A DNA stretch of 64,000 nucleotides from Symsagittifera roscoffensis (lineage: Eukaryota; Xenacoelomorpha; Acoela; Convolutidae): assembly GCF_963678635.1 (NCBI RefSeq), contig NC_087071.1:30308141-30372140 (forward strand). The letters are read 5' to 3'. The translations under genes were made by a program, and so were the position numbers. Each line of letters opens with the position of its first letter. Position 1 is the stretch's first letter. The notes beneath the pieces are model-generated. The model ran no database searches. It was not told the DNA's origin and saw only the letters and a list, made by a program, of their open reading frames with translations. Shown here one piece after another: positions 21,113 to 33,100 of the stretch.

Positions 21113-24100
21113 GTTCGTAACCGTCGCCTGCTTTTGGATATTTTTTGAGTGGGGGCGGATTCACAATTTTTTATTGGAGGGCTAGGACTACAATTCGTAA
21201 CAGGAAGCACTTCGTTATGGGCGACAATTCTCAACAAGTGACAATTCGTAGCAAGTAGCACCATTGTCTTAAAAATTAGAACTAATTTTTTTTTCAAACA
21301 TTTGTCATTTTGTTTGGGCTGGTGTGATAAAAGGAGCTGAACAGAAAACTGAGGACTAATTTTTCCGACATTCATAGTAAAATAAACAAAATGAAAAACA
21401 ATTTTTGTAGTAAAACTTCTAGAAAAACCTACAAAAAAATTATTTTTCATTTATTTTTGCAGTTTTTTGAACTTTTAAAAAAATTGATTCAAATAAGGCG
21501 CTAAAGTGCTCAGAGTAAACTCACGTTGCTCAAGTGAAACTAAGTTTTTACGTTTCAAATTTAGCTATTGTCAGCTTTTAAGCAAATAAAATAGGACTGC
21601 TAGCTCGCTTCATTTGCTCGAAATAAGACAAAAAATCAAAAATTTCAAACGGGGTTATCTCTTAACTAATGAAATGAAAATTTTCAGAAATTACTGTTTT
21701 TCTTTCCGGATCAAAATATACCAATTTTAATTCTTTGATGTAAGGGGCCCACTCTCTGTCAGATTTCCATTTTTTTGTGTTTCAATTCATGAGTCAGACA
21801 AAAATGTGTTTCTAACGTTTTATTTTCACACAAGGGTCGAAACAATTTTCTGACCACATGGTTTCATAGGGATTTTTTTTCATTTTTGAAAATTGTTTGG
21901 TTGCGTTACTTTTTTTCTCCAGTATATTTGATTTTTGTACTTAGTATCAAACCCCCCCCCCCCCATTTTTCAAAAGGGAGTTTAGTGTCTTCTTCTTCTT
22001 CTTCTTCTTCTTCTTCTTCTTCTTTTTCTTCTTCTTCTTCTTCTTCTTCTTCTTCTTCTAAAGAGAACCGCACCGGCAGAAAGCAATTGCGTGCTTCGCT
22101 GCCCTTTATAATTTGCACGAAATTTCTAGCAAAATGGTAATTGAAACTCACCCGCACTCAGTAAAAAGAGAAGATAATAGATTATAATGGATTTTATTGT
22201 AGTCTCCAAAAATTTCAAAAAGGATTGATTATAATCGATTAAAAAAGGATTATAATGTTATATTTTTCGGAACACTAAAAATCATTATAATGTTTTCTCA
22301 AATTTTCTTGAATTATAATTCATTTTAATGGATTATAATCCATTATTATTCAACAATTGTGTCATCGCTTCAATTCGTTTTATTTTTGTTTTGCTTTGCG
22401 TGCTTTTCAGTTGGTTACCGAACTAAAAGAAACTGTAATTTTGTACTAATAGTCAGCGGCGGTTTTGGGGGTGGGGCTGGGGTTTCCCCCATTGAACTAT
22501 CTTGAGATATACATTTTTGGTGACGGAGCCTAAGAGTTTTCTAAACGCGTCTTTGGCGGCAATATATTCTAATTTTGAGGGGGGAGAGCGCCAAAAAAAA
22601 CGCGATTTTTAGATAGAAATTTTCGAAAATTTGTCTAAAAACGCTTTTTTTGGCCTGTTTTTTCATAATTATGCTTGCGGCGCTGAAAATTTGATCAACA
22701 TGGGGTCTTACGACTGAGTTAGAAGTGCTCATACAATCATTTTGGTCAACCTAAAAAAAGGTCGACAAAGTTTTCGGAATTTTTTTGAAAATCTGCCCGC
22801 CTCCCCCGAGAAAGTCCTAGATCCGCCCCTGCTTATAGCTTAAACTTACATTAAATTTGATTTTTACTGTATTTTCATGCAGAATAGCTAAACTATAATC
22901 CATAATAATTGATTTTTTTTGTGAGATAATTTTTTGATGGAAAAAAGGATTGTAATCTATTATAATTGATTATAAGAGATTTCCGGAAAACTTATAATCA
23001 ATTATAACTGATTATAATTTATTAAAAGGTCACCAAAAATGTTATCATTATAACGGATTATAAATCGTTTAAACATCTAAAATTGACGCTTATAATTAAT
23101 TATATGATCGATTATTTTCTCTTTTTACTGAGTGTGGGCAGAACTTAAAACTGCTGCAGCCCATCCTAGCAGTTCGATTTGGCTGAATTTTGCCGTAGTA
23201 ATGAGGGCACGTTTGTGAAATGTGTTAACGGAATTGAATGGAAGTGAACGGTGTGAACTCTTTTGAAAGCCAGGCCCGGGACCAACCCGGTCCGGTTGCT
23301 GATCACAAAACAGAGGCCCGGGCCCGGCCCGGCCCGGCCCGGCCCGTAAAAAGCCCGGGCCCAGTTCCAACTCTGATCACACGTTGGAAAATGTATGAAG
23401 AGCAAAATCTGAATCATTCCTTGTTGGCGGGCTGGTTTGACGTCGACACTTTAAAATTCAGCCGTTTCGTTTTTCAAGCTTCTCTGAAATACTTATATGA
23501 TTCAGTTCAGCGAAAAAAGAAACATTCGCCGCTGGCGTTTTTCAATCAAAAAGGCATTTTTTTACATCAAAAAATATTAGTTAGCGCTAAAGTTAGTTTC
23601 CTTTTTATTGTGATATAGTTATACTTTGATCTACTTTTTGAGAAAAATTGAATCAAATAAATAGAACATTAGAGTTTTTAGGATTCTAATAACCAGTTTT
23701 AAAACTCTTATCTAACCCTAATACGCTTTCCAGCTACTTTGGACCTAGAATTCGATTCGGACAGTTACAACGTGGACATGAAGTCATTCATATCTCAGAA
23801 CATGGCAGCGGGCATCCTCTCCATCTTCGCCCTCCTCTTCTCAACCACCCTCATCATTCTCCTCCTCCTCCAGGTGACTGAGGTGATGGACTACACGAAG
23901 AGACTGGACAAGATAACGACACTAATCATAGCATCAATTGCCTGTGAGTACAGTTTGACATTTTCACTTAGTAAAAAAGATTAAAATTTAAGCATATGTG
24001 CGCTAATCTCCACAAAACAAAGTTAAAATCAATATTTTATTCGTATTTCTCGGTAAATACTCGTGTTTGGTCATAAATCGGAATATATCCACAATTTTTG

Positions 24101-27100
24101 TATAAACGGACATAATCAGTCATAAACGACTATAACTCAAACTTTTTACTTACATCATCGTATATCGGACGCAACGCCAGCTTGACTTTTTCCGAAACTG
24201 CTTGCCTTTTGAAGCAATTAAAAACCAGCTTGACTTTTGCAGAAACTGCAAAAGTGCAAAAAAAACTGCTCTTTTGTAGGTCGTAGTTTTAAATTTGAAC
24301 GATTTATGTTTCACGCATTAGTTACGTTTTGCGCTGCAACATCCTCCGCCCCTAAAGACGGAAGAACAGGTGCGAGTTTTACGGTCGGTCGTATCAGCTC
24401 GCTCGTAACAGTTTTGATATCGGCGGATCGGGCGCATCCGTCTTTGCCGTAGTGTAGTTTAGCAATACGGGCGAGTGGGTAATGCCCACGTGGGCTGTCG
24501 TGTTCGACTACCCAAACCAAGTCGCCGGTTTTCAGTGTGACATCCGAATCATTATGCCACTTTGCTCTCTTGTTGAGAGATGGTACATATTCACGCAGCC
24601 AGCGTGACCAAACTGCGCTAGCGTACGATTGTGCTCTGGCGTAACGCTTTTTATAATCAAAGTTATCTTCGAAACTTAACGACGGGAAGCTAGCTGCGCT
24701 GTGACCGAGAATGAAGTGATTCGGGGTGAGTGCCTCTAGGTCGTGCGGATCGGAACTGACCGGAGTGATCGGTCTTGCGTTAAGTAATTGTTCAACTAGG
24801 CAGAGCGTTGTTCCTTGAACTTCCTCAGTTAATCTCCTGTTGCCTAATATGTCGTACAACACTCGCTTAACACTTCTCACTAGCCGCTCCCAGGCGCCAC
24901 CGTGATGAGGGGCACTGGGCGGGTTAAACTTCCACTTAATGCCTTTGTGGACGAAAACGGCCGGGGCGACTTTGTTCCAATTTTGGACACAGGATAGGAG
25001 CTCCTTTTGAGCACCAACAAAATTCGTGCCATTGTCAGAAAGAATGGTTTTGGGGGTACCTCGCCTTGCAATAAATCGCTCTACGCCCATGACGCAGGAA
25101 CTAGTATCGAGAGATGGAACCAACTCGATGTGAACTGCTCGAGTCGTGAGGCAGGTAAAAAGGAAACCCCATCTCTTTTCGGTACTTCGGCGTATTGGCA
25201 CTTGAAACGGGCCAAAGTAATCAACACCTGTGTTGGAGAAGGGAGGCTGCTTGTAACCCAGTCTTTCAATCGGTAGGTCAGACATAATGGGCACAACTGT
25301 TTTTGCTTTGCGCTTACGGCATGTTATGCAAGTATTTTCGATGTTCCCAAGTAACCAGCGCAATTTCAGAACAATGTATTTCAACTGAACTACAGCACGC
25401 ATGTAATCCAACCCCTGATGTGCATGTTGAAAGTGCATATGCCTAATCAACATATGAGCAACTCGGTGTCGACCATCCAGTATTATTGGATGTTTGCTAT
25501 CAAAGTCGGTTTCAACAAGACGGCTGATACGTCCAGTTGAACGCAGGATGCCAGCTGGGCCGATGAACGGAGAATATTTAGCAATCCGACTTTTCTTTGT
25601 TATCAGTTTATCGGACAGAAGTATTTTCACTTCGGCAGGAAATGATTCGGACTGAGCGAGATAAATGAGCTTCTGCTCGGCAATATCTAACTCGGACGGG
25701 TCGGTTATTTCAAGCGTTTTTGTACGGATGTGTTTATGCGATGGTAGCACACGAAGCATAAACGCTAAAACACGTTTGTACTTTACAATTGAGCTGAATT
25801 TATCCCAATTTTTAAACAGACGGATCGACGGCCCTTTCTCAGATGAAGCATCAACAACAAACGTAGATGCAGTCTCAAGGCATGTATCAATGTCACAGAG
25901 TGGGCCTTTTAATTGGATCTTTTTGATGACATCAGTGTTCGGCTTGAATGGCCAATCACATGTCCTCAATATACTAGGGCCTCTAACCCAGCTGCTATCC
26001 TTGAGGGCTTCCGAAGAAATCCCTCGTGTGCCGGTATCAGCTGGGTTATCACCACTGAGTACATGATTCCATTGATCAATGGTGGTGGACTCCAAGATTT
26101 CACCAGTGCGGTTTCCAACAAACACAGGAAGTTTGTTGCACGAGTTAAGCCACTGGAGAACGGTGGTAGAATCAGTCCACATGAATACATTGCTTACTTT
26201 GAAAGTAAGCGCTTTCAAAATCTCTTCTTTGAGTCGAGTCGCAAGCAGAGCAGCCTGAAGCTCTAACTTGGGAATGGAGAGCATCTTCATAGGCGCTACA
26301 CGGGCTTTCCCAAATACAAAAGCTAACTCGGTCTTTTGCGATTTAGCAAGTCGGGCTCGGAGGAACGATACGGCGCAAAAAACGTCCTGCGAACTATCAC
26401 CGAACGTGTGAAGTTCACAGCGGTCGAACGGTTCGGTAAAGTAGCTACGAGGTATCGTCAGAGTACCTAATAGTGGAAGTCCTGAGTGCCAATTTAGAAA
26501 TTGTTGTTTAATTTCCTCTGGGAGATCATCATCCCACTTTTGACCACTGATGCTCCATATGTCTTTTAGTAAAAGGCGCGCTTTCACAGTATATGGAGCT
26601 ACCAGTCCTATTGGATCAAAAACTGAGGAAACAAAACTCAACACGGTGCGTTGAGTAATTGCTTTATCTAGTGGTCGATCAACACCTCTACTTACTAGTA
26701 GGGTATCTTTTACATGATCCCACCTGAGACCAAGAACATGCGACGATTGGTCTGGACTCTTACAAATATCCTTAACTGACGGGTTGGACTCACGGTTGTC
26801 CGGATTAAGAGCGGTTGTAACTTCGGGTACATTGCTAACAAACTTTGTCAGGTTAAACCCACCTAATTTGAGCATTGCGACTAAGTCTTTACTTAGGCTA
26901 AGAGCGTCAGCGGCATTTTCGAACGAGTCAAGATAGTCGTCCATGTAAAACTTCTGGACAACGGCTGAAGCGGCTTCGGGGTATTCAGCTTGATTATCAG
27001 AAGCAGTTTTTTCTAGCGCGAAATTTGCACAAGTTGGCGAATCACGAGCGCCAAAAATATGACGGGTGTATTGGTGAACCACCACACTTGAAGTGGGGTC

Positions 27101-30100
27101 ATCCCGCCACAAAAAACGGAGAGACGGTTGATCTCGCGCAAGTACTCCAACTTGTAAGAACATACCTTCTATGTCCGCTGAGACGGCGTACTTGTGTTGA
27201 CGGAACCTCAACAGTACAAAAATAAGATTTTGAAGGAGATCCGGGCCAACCAAGAGAGATCTATTTAAGGAAGTGCCATGAAATTTGGATGCTCCATTGA
27301 GCACACGGCGCACCTTGCCGGGTTTGTTCGTGTTCAAAACCGGATGGTGTGGAAGATACCACTCACGTTCGGCTCGTGAGCTGGGATCGTGCGCGTTGAC
27401 GGTTATGACATATCCTTTACTTATATCTTCTCTGATTGTTTCGGTATACTTCTTGTGAAGTAACGGATCTTTATCTAATCTTTTCTCTAACGACTTTAAT
27501 TGGGCTAATGAAGAATAATAATTGTTAGGCAAGCTAACATCATTATCACTCCACAGCATCGGTACAGTGTAACGCTCACTATCGTCAACGGTTTCAGTTT
27601 TTAGGATCGACAAAGCACGCTTGTCTGCGGTGGAACGGGCATCTACTTGCTTGAACGCACCATACGACTCTAACTCATACCAAGTTTTGATTTGGTCGGT
27701 CAGAGAAGTATCGTCCTTAACGCAGTTAAAGGAAGAAGAATTTAAGGACGAACGATCAGGAGACGGACCACTAATGACCCAACCTATCGGAAGTCGGACG
27801 GGGCACGGTGAGTCAAGTTCATCTCCGAAGACATGTTCGAGGGGTCTTATCGCATGATAGAAGTCCTGTCCTATAACTATCTCAATCTCTTTGTAATTAT
27901 ACGCAGTCGCCTTTAACGGGGCTAGTTGCGGGTATTTGACCTGCAATTCGGAAACGTTTATAACATCGGGTCCTATATACATGTTGTGCTTAACGAAAGC
28001 GACAAACGAAAACGAAAATTCACTTTCATTGGGCTTTGCGGAAACTTTCAAGTGAACTCGTTGAGTTTTAGATACCTTGGCTGAGTTAAAACCATCGGTC
28101 GTAACATTTACGGGCGTGCCAACTAATTTCAGACGTTCAACGAGTGCCGCGGAAACCCAAGAATGAGTGGAACCGGTGTCACAAAGTGCTAGTGCATTCG
28201 AATTTTCCGAACCAGAGGACACATCTACCAACGCAACGGGAAGAATACCTTTTGCATTTCCCTCACAAGGTTTAACACAAGCTGCGTTGTTTGCAGAAGT
28301 AGTGTTTGTATTAGTTTGAGTCGATGGTGATCGGTCGGCCTCTTTGGGCGGGAAAACTTTCTCGGCTCCATGAAGAAGCACATTGTGAGTGCTCTCACAG
28401 TCCTGTTTTGGGCATTTTCTTGCCTTTTGGCACTTTCGGAAGGTATGGTTGCCTTGTAAACAAGACAAACAGAGCTTTTGTTCTGCTACATATTTAGCCC
28501 TTTGTGTTGCGTTTTTCTCTTTGAACACGGAACAGTTCCAGAGTGCATGCTGCCCTTTGCATAGCGAGCTTGGAGGAAACCTTGTCTTTTCTCTACTTTT
28601 CTCATCCTTAGAACTTACCTTATTGTTACCTGCAAGCACTTTTGTAACTACTTTTTGTTTAACTGGCTGCTCGACTTTGACTAAAGATTTCAATCGCTCA
28701 TGGCCTTCTGCCTTATTCTTAAGCCAATCGTTGAAGTCTAGCAATGTTAATCGCTGCCAATGTTGTCTAACAGTATGCATGGACCATGCCTCTTTTAGAT
28801 TTGGAGGAAGCTTACTGACGCCTTGATTTAATAGGTTCACACTTTTCAAGTCGCCATTGAACGACAAAGACCTAAAAACAGCTACGAGCCCAGAAAACAC
28901 CGCAGAAAAACTTATAACATGGTCAGAGTTGTGCATCTTCAATGCGGGAAAATTCTTCAACTTATCCAAATGTGCACCAACTACAACATGAGGCTGCCCA
29001 AACTTTCTCTGGAGAGTTGCTAGAGCATCCTTATACAACACTCCACTGTAGCCGTATTCCGCAATTGCACTCTTGGCTTTGTCTTTAACGTGCGTTTTCA
29101 GATATTTGAGTTTTTCATCATCAGTTAGCATAGCCGAATCAACTGTTGCTTGGAACTGCCCGAACCATTCATACCAGTTAAGTGGTTCTCCATCAAACAC
29201 TTCCAAGTTCAACTCCGGTAGACGGTCTTTGCGGCTATGCAGAATGATATCTGCTAACTCTCTCGCCGAGATGGGTTGTTCGCTATTAGGCACGTAAGAC
29301 GGGCCCGTAGTGGGCGCAGGATATGTAGGTGGATAACCAAAATAACCTTGATGCGCTGTTTCAACAACTGGATGAGTTTGCGGCTGGGTGTAATACTTAG
29401 TCCCAGAACTTGTATAAGGAACTACGGTGTTTGGTGGAACAACAGGAGTTGTCACTGAGAAAACGTTTGAGGGCGGTGCGCAGTATTGAGGAACTGGCAT
29501 CGTTTGCGCAGTCGCGGCAGATCTCCACAAACTGCTATATGGGTTATAGTGTTCACTTGAGAAACTTGTTGGGTTGTTTGGAACATTTATAGGTTGATGG
29601 GATGGCGCTGCAGGTGCCTGATACCCAGTTGAAACGGGGCCGGAATGTGGCTGACTGACCGGAAGCAAAGAGGGAATAGGAACGGTTGACGGGACAAATG
29701 GTTGAATAATCGGAAGCGAAATGGGAATCGGAACGGTTAATGGAGGAACAAAAGGTTGACTCGCCGGAAGCGAAACTGGATTAGTAACGGTCGACACAGA
29801 AGGCGGTGCCACATTAATGGTGGGATTACCAAAGGGCATTGAAGCGGGAATGCTACCACTTGCTTGTGGTATCAGATTGTGATTTTGCGAAACTTCAGCA
29901 TGAGGTGTTGAAGCTAAGTGTGGAGTAACAAAGTTTGAGCTGGAGGCAACGAACTGTGGTAAACTAGATGGGTTCTCGATTGAGTGCAATGACAGACGCG
30001 ATTGGACCAAACTTGATCTCTGAGCCTGAATTCGATTCCTATTGTGGCCTCCCGGTTCACTGTATGTGGTTTGACCAGCGTTGACAACGGCACCCCCGCT

Positions 30101-33100
30101 GACGACGGCACCAACCCCTTGCAAAACATCAGTAGCAATCAAAGTGGAACTCTCGACTACTGGATGACTTTGCTCTGAGCTTGCAACAACTTCGGCCTGC
30201 TATTGCTCAGTGACAACGTTTTCTACCCATTGTTCAGTACGTTGTGGGTCAACATGTGTTACGCTAGCATTTCCTATCTTCTCACTTGCTGCAGAAAGCT
30301 CTTCTTCCAACTCGAATTCCTTTAACTCAATTTCAGCCAGTTTCTTGCGGTGTACCTCAGCTAGTTCTTCCAACTCTAAACTTCCTTGCTGTTCTTTTAT
30401 TTTATTTTGCTGCGCTTTCAACTTCAATGACACCTTTGCTTGTCTCTCAAGTTCCTCTTGCTGCTTCTTCAAAACCAACAAATCTCGCCTCTTCTCAGTT
30501 GATGTTTTTGACTGCGCGACGGTATAGCGACTGGATTTATGCAAACCTGATTTATGATGTCGACTACTGTACCGCGACACCTTAGAGCGCGCATCTGCTT
30601 CATGTGAATCTTGTGGTTGTGTTGTTACGATCGTACTTAACGATTCTGCAACATTGTCAAGCTCTGTTTCCTCAGGTTCAACGTTTAAGCCAGCTTTATA
30701 TGATGCAGCCTTCTGTAAAACTGTATCGTTTCTTGATGTAACCGTATGAAGCCACATATCCTGCGCTGGTATCAATTTATCAGGATCAACACTTTTAGAA
30801 GCTAACTTAATCAATTCCTCATTTATTTCAACTGCAGTCTCTATCAGGCTCTTGCAATTCTGAATCTGAGTGTCAATCTTTGATGAGCGACTCTGAATTT
30901 CAATGTTCTCAATTATAATTTCATGGCACTTGTACAGTTCATTTTCAAGCTTGGTTCGCTTCGCAAATAACCTTTGAACTCTCTTCTGAAAGTTCTCATC
31001 CCTGGCTCTAGGGTCTATACTTAACTCAAACTATACTTAACGGTTATCGGGCGTTTGCGGGGCGATTCGGAACGGTTTTTGGTGAGTAAAGTTACCAATG
31101 GGGCTGGGGATTAAGTAAGTCGGTTGATATCAAACAACACACACGGAGTAAACCCGAGGATGAATAAAACCAACTTAACTTACTTAATATCACCTCCCTG
31201 ACCACTTAGGATGATGTTACGGCGTACGAAATTTGTTGAACGGTCGTACGACGGTGCGTCACTACTAATCGGCTAGTAGCTCGACGAATTACCAAGAGGT
31301 TTGGGAATTAAGCAAGTCGATTGAAAGACAACAACACACCCGGAGCAAACCTGAGGATGAAAGACAACAACTTAACTTGCTTAATTTTACCGTCCCGGAC
31401 CACTTAGTCAGTCGTTGCGAAACGAATGTTTTGAAAAGCGAACGAATGCAAACAGGTATCAAGTCGTTGTAAACCTTAAGTTTACCAATGGGGTTGGAGA
31501 ATCAGGCAAATCGGTTAACTCTCAACAACACACGCGGAGTGAACCTGAGGATGAAAAAAAATTAACTTAACTTGCCTGATATTAACTACCCAGACAACTA
31601 AACATACTTTAACTATACGGTTCAACGGAGTTTTGGACTAATTTTTCAGAAAATTTTCAATTTTCAAACAAAATTTTGTATAGTTTGGTTAGTGGATTCG
31701 AGTCATAACTGGTATCAAAAAACTAGTCTAGTAACCGTTAGTCTATGTTCCGATATTATAAATTTTCAATTCATCAAAAAAATAGCCAACATTTTGGCTA
31801 TCGAGCAAAAAATCTAGTTCCGGTTATCTAGTACCCGATTTAGAGCAATTTTTCTAATTTCAGTTTAATCAAACTGGCCAAAAATTTTCGGGTATCGAGA
31901 AAAATTAGGGGTGAGTACTGGCGTTGTGTCTCACATTTATAATATAAAACATCGTATCCGTAACTTATCAAAATTAAAAGTTTAGGTTCGGTCTTACAGT
32001 TTTTGTGAAGATAGGGCGCACCGATGAGATCGTTGGTCACAAACAGCCTCACTGAATAGCCGAAACCGTCTTGTTGCAAGTCAGAAACTCTGTCAGTGAC
32101 TTATCGTCTGGATGGGTTACCCTGTCAGTGCTATTGAACTCCCAGACAGTATAATTGCAGGCAATTTTTCAGTATAACCGTTTTTGTAATAATAACTCGG
32201 ATTATTATAAGGGAATTAACTAATATCTATCCCTCTGTGGGCGCCAAAATGTGCGCTAATCTCCACAAAACAAAGTTAAAATCAATATTTTATTCGTATT
32301 TCTCGGTAAATACTCGTGTTTGGTCATAAATCGGAATATATCCACAATTTTTGTATAAACGGACATAATCAGTCATAAACGACTATAACTCAAACTTTTT
32401 ACTTACATCATCGTATATCGGACGCAACGCCAGCTTGACTTTTTTCGAAACTGCTTGCCTTTTGAAGCAATTAAAAACCAGCTTGACTTTTGCAGAAACT
32501 GCAAAAGTGCAAAAAAAACTGCTCTTTTGTAGGTCGTAGTTTTAAATTTGAACGATTTATGTTTCACGCATTAGTTACGTTTTGCGCTGCAACAGCACAC
32601 AATCTGTGTTAAATTCGTCCAAGTTTAATCTCAGCATCAATCGCTTGTGAGATAATTTTCTTTGTTAACCTAGCTAGAAGTTTTAAAAAAATGTTCAAAT
32701 TTTAAGCCAGAATTTTGTGGTTTTGGAGTATAAAAAAACTGCGATCATTTAAATGCAACTTGATGAAATAAACAAAGATATCAAATAATACAACAAAAAT
32801 CATTATAGCATCAGTCGCTTGAGAATTGCTTGATACTTTGACGCAGTTGAACAAGCTCGAAAATGAAAAAAAAAATTAAGCGACGATGACATCTCTCTCC
32901 CCCAGAAAAAAAACCCAAAGTTGATTGTTAGGAGCTGGGCCGGAGCTAATAAAAAATCCGAAAACGAATGAAATAAGGATAGCCGGTTACTGTGCAAGAA
33001 ACACAGAATGTTCCGACCACAGTCCTAAAAAAATACAAAAAAAAAATATTTTTTGCACGTTGTAATAAAAAAAATCTGGTCAACAAAAGAATTTAGGCAT

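Larger units (their letters stand above)
21113..23733 (+). other. Gene B intron 1
   Basis: 2.6 kb, GTTCGT...TTTCCAG. It holds a poly-C run, a (TCT)n microsatellite, a nested pair of transposons (22151-23138) and a GC-rich minisatellite (23268-23370). No other gene. Confidence 0.7.
23997..32594 (-). mobile_element. BEL/Pao LTR retrotransposon, nearly intact, recent
   Basis: 8.6 kb element antisense in gene B intron 2. Two 345-bp LTRs differ at one site (C at 24192 region versus T in the other copy). The 5-bp flanks are GCATA (23992-23996) and GCACA (32595-32599), a target-site duplication with one change. Minus-strand order: 5' LTR, primer-binding site, leader with three hairpin repeats, gag, protease, RT, RNase H, integrase, polypurine tract, 3' LTR. 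High LTR identity implies a young insertion. The only visible lesion is one in-frame TAG in gag. Confidence 0.93.

Noticed and set aside
20893-21450. 185-residue minus-strand ORF
   Set aside because: It is antisense to gene B exon 1, whose plus-strand frame has TM1, the claudin-type loop and a shared splice phase.
21886-22157. Ser-rich and Glu-rich ORFs
   Set aside because: Produced by the (TCT)n microsatellite.
24880-30138. Many plus- and minus-strand ORFs inside the BEL polyprotein region
   Set aside because: Shadows of the 1943-residue frame, which has all the domain motifs.
30210-30585. Plus-strand ORFs of about 100 residues
   Set aside because: Antisense shadows of the BEL gag frame.
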